Of a stretch of DNA of 64,000 bases, positions 26,027-33,814 are shown piece by piece. Origin of the DNA: JAZKHE01 sp040385525. GTDB taxonomy: Bacteria; Bacteroidota; Bacteroidia; UBA4408. The DNA is taken from contig JAZKHE010000009.1 in the NCBI GenBank assembly GCA_040385525.1, forward strand, positions 186,001 through 250,000. The letters run 5' to 3'. Every line of letters begins with the position of its first letter. The first letter of the stretch is position 1. The position numbers and the translations under genes are program-made. The notes under the pieces were generated by a model. That model saw only the letters and a program-made list of their open reading frames with translations. It was not told the DNA's origin and did no database searches.

Positions 26027-27250
26027 ATGAGTACTGAGAATAAATTCGATATAATTGTAGTTGGTGGCGGAATTGTTGGTTTAGCAACTGCTTATAAATT
26101 AAATGTTAAGTTTCCTACCAAACGTATTTTAGTTTTAGAAAAAGAAAAAGAAGTTGCAGCGCATCAAACGGGTCATAACTCAGGCGTAATACATTCTGGA
26201 ATTTATTATAAACCGGGTTCGTTTAAAGCGATAAACTGCGTAAATGGTAGGAGAGAATTGGTTGCTTTTGCAAAAGAACACAATATACCTTTTGATTTAT
26301 GTGGAAAAATTATTGTTGCAACTGAAGAGTCGGAGCTAGCACACATGAATAAAGTGTTTAATAACGGTTTGGCCAATGGCGTAGAAGGTATTGAATTAAT
26401 TGATTCAAAAAGAATAAAAGAAATAGAACCATATTGCGAAGGTATTGCTGGTATTTGGGTTCCATGCACTGGTATTATTGATTATGCAGATGTTGCACGT
26501 AAATATGTTGAATTAATAAACACTAAATTTTCAGGAAGCAAAGTTTTAACGAGTCATAAAGTTACTGGTTTCGAAAAAAACGGTTCAGAAACGATTGTAA
26601 AAACTGAGCATGGCGACTTTATTGCAAATTATATTATTTCTTGTGCAGGTTTGCAAGCCGATAGAATTGCACAAAAAGAAGGACAAAAATCGGATGCTGC
26701 AATAGTTGGTTTTAGAGGCGATTATTTCGATTTGTCGGAAAAAGGAATGAAAAAAGTTAAACACTTAATTTATCCCGTTCCTAATCCTAAGTTTCCGTTT
26801 TTGGGTGTGCATTTTACAAGAATGATAAAAGGTGGAACAGAGTGTGGACCAAACGCTGTGTTTGTTTTTAAAAGAGAAGGTTACAACAAAACTTCATTTA
26901 GTTTAAAAGATACTTTTGATGCCTTTACGTTTTTAGGAACATGGAAATTTTTTGCTAAACACTGGCGTTTTGGTTTAGATGAATACAGAGGTGCTTTTTC
27001 TAAAAAATTCTTTTTAAAACGTTTAAATAAATTAATTCCAAGTTTAGAAATGGACGACTTGGTTCCCGGTAGAGCAGGAGTAAGAGCAATGGCATTAGCG
27101 CCAGAAGGTGAGATGTTAGACGATTTTAAAATCGAAAAACATGGTAATGCTTTGCATGTTATTAATTCGCCATCGCCTGCTGCAACAGCTTCTTTAGCAT
27201 ACGGTCAAGAAATTGCAAATGTTGCAATAGAACATTTTAAATTGAATTAA
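26027..27250 (+). CDS. lhgO: L-2-hydroxyglutarate oxidase
   Basis: 407 residues of the DAO/GlpA-like FAD-dependent family. The dinucleotide-binding motif is VVGGGIVGLATAYKL at 11-25. HQTGHNSGVIHSGIYYKPGS at about 47-66 is the signature of LhgO, and the C-terminal substrate region has PGRAGVRAMAL and HVINSPSPAATASLAYG. It oxidises L-2-hydroxyglutarate, an off-target product of malate or lactate dehydrogenase, to 2-oxoglutarate and passes electrons to the quinone pool. Its last four bases overlap the last four of the convergent histidine kinase gene. Confidence 0.92.
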   Translation: MSTENKFDIIVVGGGIVGLATAYKLNVKFPTKRILVLEKEKEVAAHQTGHNSGVIHSGIYYKPGSFKAINCVNGRRELVAFAKEHNIPFDLCGKIIVATEESELAHMNKVFNNGLANGVEGIELIDSKRIKEIEPYCEGIAGIWVPCTGIIDYADVARKYVELINTKFSGSKVLTSHKVTGFEKNGSETIVKTEHGDFIANYIISCAGLQADRIAQKEGQKSDAAIVGFRGDYFDLSEKGMKKVKHLIYPVPNPKFPFLGVHFTRMIKGGTECGPNAVFVFKREGYNKTSFSLKDTFDAFTFLGTWKFFAKHWRFGLDEYRGAFSKKFFLKRLNKLIPSLEMDDLVPGRAGVRAMALAPEGEMLDDFKIEKHGNALHVINSPSPAATASLAYGQEIANVAIEHFKLN

Positions 27251-29604
27251 CTATTACAAAAGTTAAGCGAAATAGAAAATGTAGTTCCTACACCTTTTTC
27301 GCTTTTCACATCAATGTTTCCTTTGTGCGATAAAATTACGTTTTGAGTTGTGTTTAAGCCTAAACCAATTCCATTTGGTTTGTTGGTGTAAAAGGGATTA
27401 AAAATTTCGTCTAACACACTTGCGTCAATACCTAAACCGTTATCTGATATTTGTATTAAACATTTATCTTCGGTATTACTCACATTAATTTTAATTACAC
27501 CATTTGTGTTTTCTATTGCTTCAATGGCATTAATAATAACGTTCACAAAAGCCACCTTAATTTTTTCAATATCAACACAAATCATTTTTAAATTCGGTTC
27601 AATTGTATGCTCAATGCGAATGTTTTTTAGAATAATTCTGTCATTCACAATTTCAATAACATCAAGAATAATTTCTTCAATTGTACATTTTTCTTCAGTA
27701 ACAAAAGCTGTTTTACTTGATTCTAACATTTCTGTTATTAACTTATTTATTCGTTCTGAATTTCTTTCGATGATGGATAGATACAGATTTTTTTCTGCTT
27801 TATCTAAATCATCTAGTAAATTCATTTTAGCTAAATTAATATTAGTAAGTGGGTTTCTAATTTCATGAGCAATCGATCTTGCAATGTTCCCTGTAATAGC
27901 AAGTTTTTCAACGTTTAGCAAAGCTTTTTCTGTTTTTCTTTTTTTTGTAATATCGGTTGCAACACACATCGCAAAAATAACTTCGCCTTCATTATTTTTA
28001 ATGGGCGTAAAATAATTTTGAAAAATTCTACCTCTCGATTCTATCTCAAAATCAACAGACTCACCAACTAAGGTTTTTTGATAAATGGGTTTAAATATAT
28101 CGCTACTTTCTTTTATAAGTGCTTCATCAATGTGTTTGTGCAAACTGTCATTTTTATCAATTCCAATCTCATCTAAAAGTTTACCTTCTACTAATTCAAA
28201 AATTAGTTCTTTATTCAGTAAAAAAATAGCTGTGCTTGGAATGTTACTTGCTATAGAATGATATAAATATTCGCTTTGAATAATTTTTTGTTCGCTATTT
28301 TTTTGTTCTGTAATGTCTGTAAATGTTACTGTAAAACCGTCATAATCCATTTTAACTGCAGAAATAGAAAACCAAATAATTGTATTTTGTACTTCATAAG
28401 GATAAACTAAGTTTTTAGAAATTCCTGTATCAACTACTTTTGAATAAATGGCAAATAACCCATTGGTTTTATGCTCTGGCGAAACAGTAAGTAATGTATT
28501 ATTAAGCAATTTTTTTGCTGTTGAATACATTATTTTTTCGGCTTGTTTGTTTACCTGAATAAATTTAAAATCAACAACATCATTATGTTCATTTCTTATG
28601 GTTTCAAATGCTAAAACGCCACTTAACGAACTATTTAAAACAGATTGTAATAAACTTTTTGTAGCTCTTTGTTTTTGAATTGTTTCACCTAATTCGTTTG
28701 CAACTTTAATCTCATTTTGATAAGTTTCTAAATAATTTAACATCAATCCAATCATTGGAATAATATAACTTATAAGTCTTAAAAACTGGGCAATCATGTA
28801 GTCATTATCAAAAGTTACTTTAGAACCAAAAGCCATATGTAGTTGTGTTAATACAGCAGGAATCATTGCTAAAAATAATGTTTCGGTAAACTGACTAGGA
28901 TTTGTTTTAGAGAATTTTGGAAGTGCAAAAAAAGTTAAAATCAAATAGATAGTAAGTGGTATTAAATCAAAAGGGCGTGAAATAAAATGCGACGAAAATA
29001 CTAATGATGGCTCAATATCACTATTTAAAACAAATAGAAGCGATACAATGGTTATGACTAATAAATTGAGTGAAAAAAATAAAATAAATTGTATAGCTTT
29101 TGATTGTTTGTTTTGAACGATTAAATTTTTTTGAGAAATAAATAACAAAACACCAATTAAAATTAATGCACCATGAAACAACCGAGCTAAAAACCATGTT
29201 AATGCGCCAAACGTTCCTTTACTTTCTTCAAATATAAATTGATTTGTAATTAGAAGATGTATTATGTCAAAAATACCAGCGCTTAGCAAGGCTATTCCTA
29301 CAATTGGAACGCCTGCATTTTTTTTATAGTTATAATCAAAAAGTGAAATTATTGACGATAGAATGGCTATAACAATTGCGCTAGTAAGAAAAATAATATG
29401 TATAAATTTCCCTTTAGAAAGTGCATAGACATTTTTTTTTAAATCGTTATTATCTAAAATTAGTTTGCTATTTAATGAACTAAAATCTCCAGAACAATCA
29501 AAACTTATTCCTACTAAATTTAGTAGGGTTGGAGCAATACAGGCAACAAGTGTAAACCATATTAAACCACTCGGGATGGTATGTTTTATTTTAAAAATAT
29601 TCAA
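27247..29604 (-). CDS. Membrane PAS histidine kinase (MASE3-like sensor)
   Basis: 785 residues. The first 295 or so are strongly hydrophobic with about eight membrane segments and conserved GIFDIIHLLI and ARLFHGALI, resembling the MASE3 membrane sensor domain. A linker helix leads to two PAS domains (about 315-425 and 445-560), the second ending in a PAC-like AMCVATDITKKRK. The kinase core has the phosphoacceptor in SIAHEIRNPLTN (about residue 580), N-box VIINAIEAIENT, G1 DNGLGID, F-box FNPFYTNKP and G2 GIGLGLNTTQNV, the NtrB-like HPK4 form. Its stop overlaps lhgO; its start is 1 bp after the response regulator stop, so the two are partners. Its place beside the cbb3 genes suggests redox or respiratory sensing. 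Confidence 0.9.
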   Translation of the reverse strand: MNIFKIKHTIPSGLIWFTLVACIAPTLLNLVGISFDCSGDFSSLNSKLILDNNDLKKNVYALSKGKFIHIIFLTSAIVIAILSSIISLFDYNYKKNAGVPIVGIALLSAGIFDIIHLLITNQFIFEESKGTFGALTWFLARLFHGALILIGVLLFISQKNLIVQNKQSKAIQFILFFSLNLLVITIVSLLFVLNSDIEPSLVFSSHFISRPFDLIPLTIYLILTFFALPKFSKTNPSQFTETLFLAMIPAVLTQLHMAFGSKVTFDNDYMIAQFLRLISYIIPMIGLMLNYLETYQNEIKVANELGETIQKQRATKSLLQSVLNSSLSGVLAFETIRNEHNDVVDFKFIQVNKQAEKIMYSTAKKLLNNTLLTVSPEHKTNGLFAIYSKVVDTGISKNLVYPYEVQNTIIWFSISAVKMDYDGFTVTFTDITEQKNSEQKIIQSEYLYHSIASNIPSTAIFLLNKELIFELVEGKLLDEIGIDKNDSLHKHIDEALIKESSDIFKPIYQKTLVGESVDFEIESRGRIFQNYFTPIKNNEGEVIFAMCVATDITKKRKTEKALLNVEKLAITGNIARSIAHEIRNPLTNINLAKMNLLDDLDKAEKNLYLSIIERNSERINKLITEMLESSKTAFVTEEKCTIEEIILDVIEIVNDRIILKNIRIEHTIEPNLKMICVDIEKIKVAFVNVIINAIEAIENTNGVIKINVSNTEDKCLIQISDNGLGIDASVLDEIFNPFYTNKPNGIGLGLNTTQNVILSHKGNIDVKSEKGVGTTFSISLNFCNS

Positions 29605-29605
29605 A

Positions 29606-31000
29606 CTAAATGTTTAAATTTTTCATTTTGTTATACAAGGTTTTTCGGTCAATGTTTAATAGCTCTGCTGCTTTTGTTTTATTGTATTGTACTTTTTTTA
29701 ATACGTCTAAAATTAGCTCATATTCTGCATGGTGCGCCACCGATTTTAAATCAACTTTATTATAATTAGTGGCTAAAGTTGAATTTTCTTTTTCATTATT
29801 TTCTTGTGTAAATTGTAGTTTGGTAAAGTAAATAATTTCTTGTGGCAGCGATTTTATTTGAATTGTTTTTCCTTCAGTTAGTAATGCAGCTCTTTTTATT
29901 ACATTTTTTAATTCTCTTAAATTGCCTGGCCAGTTGTAGTTTTTAAAGCATTCAATCGTTTCTGAATCAAAATCTAAATTAGGTTTGTTTAGTTCGTGTT
30001 TAGCTAAGTTTAAAAAGTAATTCGCAAAAATTTCAATATCATCTTTTCTTTCTCTTAACGGAGAAACATGTAAATTAAATTCATTAAAACGATGGTATAA
30101 ATCTTCTCTGAATTTTCCTTTTTTTACGGCGGTACTTAGGTTTTCATTACTAGCAACAATAATTCTAACATCAACTGGTATTTCAGTTATTCCGCCAATT
30201 CTGCGTATTTTTTTTTCTTGCACAACACGCAATAAAGTAACTTGTACATCATAAGGCAAGTTGGCAACTTCATCTAAAAAAAGTGTTCCGTTATTAGCTA
30301 ATTCAAAGCAACCAATTTTTGTTTCGATAGCTCCAGTAAAAGCTCCTTTTTCGTGTCCAAATAATTCGCTACCAGCCAACTCACGCGATAAAGTTCCGCA
30401 ATCAATAGCTACAAAAGCTTGTGTGTTTCTGCTGCTGTTTTGTTGAATTAATTTGGCTACAGATTCCTTGCCTGTTCCGCTTTCTCCTTGAATTATTACA
30501 GTGTAATTTGTTGGCGCTACTAATTTTATTTGTCGGTGTATTTCTGTTGCTTCTGCACTTTGTCCGGTAATAAAATTATCGCTTACCACAAAAGGAATTT
30601 CTTTTTTTTCAATTGTAGTTTTTGAAGTGCTTTTATCAATTAAATTATTAACCAATAACAAAATTTCTTCAGGTATAAGTGGTTTTGTAACATAGTCGCT
30701 TGCACCTAATTTTATTACTTCTACCGCCATTTTAACATCTGAGTAACCAGTAATAATTATCACTTCAGTTTCAGGACTAATTTTTTTAATTTCTTGTAAT
30801 AAAATTCTACCATCAGTATCACTCAATCTAAAATCACAAAATACAATGTCAAAAAAGTTTTTTGAAATTTTTTCTAAAGCAGTTTTTCCAAAATGTGCAC
30901 AATCGGCTGCATACCCATTTTTCATAAGGTATTTGCCAAGTAACATACACATATCTAAATCGTCGTCAATTATTAAAATTGAAGCAGTTTTTTTTGTCAT
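29606..31000 (-). CDS. NtrC-type sigma-54-dependent response regulator
   Basis: 464 residues. The receiver domain covers 1-125 with acidic pocket DDD (12-14), phospho-acceptor D56 (FCDFRLSD) and the Lys in YVTKPL. The AAA+ domain carries Walker A GESGTGKE, the sigma-54 contact loop GAFTGA in EKGAFTGAIETK, Walker B GTLFLDEVANL and the R-finger region. A Fis-type helix-turn-helix closes the protein (NKTKAAELLNIDRKTLYNKM). With GAFTGA intact it should activate sigma-54 promoters. It is co-transcribed with the downstream kinase and divergent from ccoI. Its targets are unknown; no -24/-12 (TGGCAC...TTGCA) site was noticed in the cbb3 intergenic regions. Confidence 0.93.
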   Translation of the reverse strand: MTKKTASILIIDDDLDMCMLLGKYLMKNGYAADCAHFGKTALEKISKNFFDIVFCDFRLSDTDGRILLQEIKKISPETEVIIITGYSDVKMAVEVIKLGASDYVTKPLIPEEILLLVNNLIDKSTSKTTIEKKEIPFVVSDNFITGQSAEATEIHRQIKLVAPTNYTVIIQGESGTGKESVAKLIQQNSSRNTQAFVAIDCGTLSRELAGSELFGHEKGAFTGAIETKIGCFELANNGTLFLDEVANLPYDVQVTLLRVVQEKKIRRIGGITEIPVDVRIIVASNENLSTAVKKGKFREDLYHRFNEFNLHVSPLRERKDDIEIFANYFLNLAKHELNKPNLDFDSETIECFKNYNWPGNLRELKNVIKRAALLTEGKTIQIKSLPQEIIYFTKLQFTQENNEKENSTLATNYNKVDLKSVAHHAEYELILDVLKKVQYNKTKAAELLNIDRKTLYNKMKNLNI

Positions 31001-31064
31001 AACTACATAATTTAAAGCAATATACGAAATTACTTAGTTTTTATTTTATAACTCACAAAAAGAC

Positions 31065-31107
31065 TGATAAAAGTCATATATTTTATTGAGTTTAAAGCAC
31101 AATTTTG
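31065..31107 (+). promoter_or_regulatory. FNR-like box and promoter upstream of ccoI
   Basis: TGATAAAAGTCA (31065-31076) matches the Crp/Fnr core TGAT-N4-ATCA at seven of eight positions. CAATTTTG (31100-31107) is a one-mismatch -7 element, giving a start near 31111. The box centre is 29.5 bp upstream of the -7 element, about -41 from the start, the standard class II activator position. The site lies in the 125-bp divergent region with the response regulator gene. Confidence 0.55.
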
Positions 31108-31125
31108 CCATCATAAAATTGTGTT

Positions 31126-33531
31126 ATGATAGAGGCGAATAAAAAAGTAATTAATTCAGCTTGTTTTCACTGCGGTGAATTATGTTTAGATAAAGATATT
31201 GTTGTAAACAAAAAACATTTTTGTTGCGAAGGTTGTAAAACTGTTTTCGAGATATTAGACACTAACCAACTTTGCGATTATTATTCTTTATCGAATAATC
31301 CAGGTGTAAGTCAAAAAGTTAAGGTCAGACAAGATAAGTTTGCTTATTTAGATAACGAACAAATAGCTGAAAAATTAATCAATTTTAAAGAGCAAAACTC
31401 TTACCACGTTCTTTTTAATTTACCTACAATACATTGCTCATCATGTATTTGGTTGCTCGAAAATTTAACCCGATTAAATTCAAATATTCAATATTCGCAT
31501 GTAAGTTTTCCAACTAAAGAAATAAAAATAATTTTCGATTCAAGTAAAGTTAGTTTGCGCCAAGTTGCGGAATTGCTTACTAGTATTGGCTACGAACCTT
31601 ATATTAGTTTGAATGAATTAGACGGAAAAAAAGATAAACCGAAATTTAATAAAACTAAAATTTATAAATTAGGTATTGCGGGTTTTTGCTTTGGAAACAT
31701 TATGTTAATGAGTTTTCCAGAGTATTTTTCGATTGATGCATCAAATGTAAAACAATTCGAACTTGTTTTTAGATACTTAAATTTAATTCTCAGCTTACCA
31801 GTTTTCTTTTATAGTGCTAGCGAATTTTATAGTTCTGCATGGCAAGGTATTAAAGCTAAATTTTTAAATATTGATGCGCCAATCGTTTTGGCAATATGGG
31901 TAACTTTTGGAAGAAGCGTTTACGAAATTTTATCGGGAACAGGCGCTGGCTATTTAGATTCTATGTCGGGTATTGTTTTCTTTATGCTTATAGGAAGAGT
32001 TTTTCAGGATAGAACGTATAATTATTTGTCTTTTGAACGTGATTACAAATCATACTTGCCTGTTGCAGTAACTATTAAAACTGAAAATGGTGAAAAAGCT
32101 ATTCCTTTAGCTGATTTAAAAGTTGGCGATAGAATTTTGATTCACCACCAAGAGTTAGTGCCTGCAGATGCTATTTTGGTTAGTAAACAAGCAATGGTAG
32201 ATTATAGTTTTGTTACTGGAGAATCAATCCCCGTTCGAAAAAATGGTGGAGAAATTGTTTATGCTGGTGGCAAGCAAACGGCAGAGCGTATTGAGTTACA
32301 AGTTATAAAAGACTATTCGCAAAGTTACTTAACTAAGCTTTGGAACAACGAAATATTTAATAATACCAACGATGGAACTCCTTCTTTTATCCATACATTA
32401 AGTAAATATTTTACAATTATTTTATTTTCAATAGCTGCAATTTCTAGTTTGTATTGGTTGTATAATGATGTTTCTAAACTATTGCCTGCGTTAACTGCTG
32501 TGCTTATTGTTGCTTGTCCGTGTTCGCTTTTATTGTCTGCAACTTTTACCAACGGAAATATTTTAAGAGTATTTGGAAACAATGAGTTTTTCTTAAAAAA
32601 ATCTGATGTAATCGAAAAAATATCGAAAGTAGATACAGTAGTTTTTGATAAAACTGGAACGCTTACTGATTCTGCCGAAATGGATGTAATTTATGATGGC
32701 GAAATTTTATCTGAAAACGAATGGCGAACAATAAAAACAATTACTGCTAGTTCATCTCATCCTTTAAGTAAAGCTATTTCAAGCTATTTGCAAAAATACG
32801 AAACTATTGAGTTAAATAGTTTTAATGAAATAACGGGCAGAGGATTGCTGGCAGAGTATAGTGGTAATAATTATAAACTAGGTTCTGCTATTTGGTTTGA
32901 TAAAGTTACTAGTTCTAAATCTCCCGAAGTTTTTATCGAAATCAATAATAAATTTAAAGGCAGATTTCAGTTTAAAAATCACTACCGAAAAGGTGTTGAT
33001 GCTATGATATTAAAACTTTCTAAAAAATACAATTTGTATGTGCTCTCTGGCGACAACGAGTCAGAGCGATACAATTTATCACAAATGTTTGGTAATTCTG
33101 TTCAACTTAATTTTAATCAAACTCCTCAAGATAAATTAGATTTTATCCATACGTTACAACAAAACGGAAAAAATGTAATGATGGTTGGCGATGGCTTAAA
33201 TGATGCTGGAGCTTTAAAACAAGCCAATTGCGGAGTGGTTTTAACCGACAATACCAATAATTTTTCTCCTGCTTGCGATGGCATTTTAAGTTCATCAAAA
33301 ATTAAAAAATTATACGAATTTATTTTGCTAGGTAAAGCAGCTAAAAAGATAATAATTGGGAGTTTCATTCTATCCATTTTATACAATTTTGTTGGCTTAT
33401 CTTTTGCTGTGCAAGGCAATTTATCTCCAGTAATCGCAGCTATTTTAATGCCTGTTAGTTCAATTTCTATCGTTTTGTTTACAACAGGTTTAAGTAGTTT
33501 TTACGGATGGTATTATCAGTTTAAAAACTGA
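31126..33531 (+). CDS. ccoI: Copper P-type ATPase for cbb3 oxidase assembly
   Basis: 801 residues, P1B-type ATPase of the CcoI/FixI group, which moves copper for the CuB site of cbb3 oxidase. The N-terminus has the Zn-ribbon-like CFHCGELC and CCEGCKTVF, then a heavy-metal domain with CSSCIWLLE. Membrane segments flank the A-domain motif VTGESIPVRK. The ion site is VACPCSLLLS (about 462-471), the phosphorylated Asp is D508 in DKTGT, and the hinge is MVGDGLNDAGALK. The N-terminal CCEGC extension is characteristic of the Bacteroidota form. It heads the cco gene run and is followed after 80 bp by ccoS. Confidence 0.95.
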   Translation: MIEANKKVINSACFHCGELCLDKDIVVNKKHFCCEGCKTVFEILDTNQLCDYYSLSNNPGVSQKVKVRQDKFAYLDNEQIAEKLINFKEQNSYHVLFNLPTIHCSSCIWLLENLTRLNSNIQYSHVSFPTKEIKIIFDSSKVSLRQVAELLTSIGYEPYISLNELDGKKDKPKFNKTKIYKLGIAGFCFGNIMLMSFPEYFSIDASNVKQFELVFRYLNLILSLPVFFYSASEFYSSAWQGIKAKFLNIDAPIVLAIWVTFGRSVYEILSGTGAGYLDSMSGIVFFMLIGRVFQDRTYNYLSFERDYKSYLPVAVTIKTENGEKAIPLADLKVGDRILIHHQELVPADAILVSKQAMVDYSFVTGESIPVRKNGGEIVYAGGKQTAERIELQVIKDYSQSYLTKLWNNEIFNNTNDGTPSFIHTLSKYFTIILFSIAAISSLYWLYNDVSKLLPALTAVLIVACPCSLLLSATFTNGNILRVFGNNEFFLKKSDVIEKISKVDTVVFDKTGTLTDSAEMDVIYDGEILSENEWRTIKTITASSSHPLSKAISSYLQKYETIELNSFNEITGRGLLAEYSGNNYKLGSAIWFDKVTSSKSPEVFIEINNKFKGRFQFKNHYRKGVDAMILKLSKKYNLYVLSGDNESERYNLSQMFGNSVQLNFNQTPQDKLDFIHTLQQNGKNVMMVGDGLNDAGALKQANCGVVLTDNTNNFSPACDGILSSSKIKKLYEFILLGKAAKKIIIGSFILSILYNFVGLSFAVQGNLSPVIAAILMPVSSISIVLFTTGLSSFYGWYYQFKN

Positions 33532-33593
33532 TAAATATCATGTTTTGTGTTGATGTTTATCATGTTTTCCTCAAAATAACAAACTTAATTTTG
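33529..33593 (+). promoter_or_regulatory. Two FNR-like boxes and promoter of ccoS-ccoNOQP
   Basis: TGATAAATATCA (33529-33540) and TGATGTTTATCA (33551-33562) both match TGAT-N4-ATCA. With flanks the second reads TTGATGTTTATCAT, nine of ten fixed positions of the FNR consensus. Their centres are 22 bp apart. TAATTTTG (33586-33593) is a perfect -7 element, and no -33 TTG is present, as expected for an activator-dependent promoter. The second box centre is 29.5 bp from the -7 element, about -41 from the start. The first box overlaps the ccoI stop codon. Confidence 0.7.
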
Positions 33594-33611
33594 AAGGGTT
33601 AAATAAGAGGT

Positions 33612-33809
33612 ATGACAGTAATTTTAGTTTTAATAATAGCAAGTATAATTGTGGCGGGTGGTTTTTTAGTAGCTTTTATTTGGTCTGTAAAATCTGGACA
33701 ATACGATGATGCTGTAACTCCTTCCATTAGAATGCTTTTAGACAATCCAACAGAAAATAACAACAAGAATAATAGTAATAATCAATCAAATAAATCAATA
33801 GTTAAGTAA
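33612..33809 (+). CDS. ccoS: cbb3 oxidase assembly protein CcoS
   Basis: 65 residues: one N-terminal membrane helix (MTVILVLIIASIIVAGGFLV), then AFIWSVKSGQYDD, the CcoS signature, and an Asn/Lys-rich tail. CcoS is needed for insertion of heme and copper into the catalytic subunit. It lies between ccoI and ccoNO and ends 5 bp before ccoNO. The FNR-like promoter is directly upstream. Confidence 0.9.
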   Translation: MTVILVLIIASIIVAGGFLVAFIWSVKSGQYDDAVTPSIRMLLDNPTENNNKNNSNNQSNKSIVK

Positions 33810-33814
33810 ATTTT

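Noticed and set aside
31001..31125. Sigma-54 promoter between ccoI and the NtrC-type regulator
   Set aside because: No TGGCAC...TTGCA arrangement was found in the divergent region.
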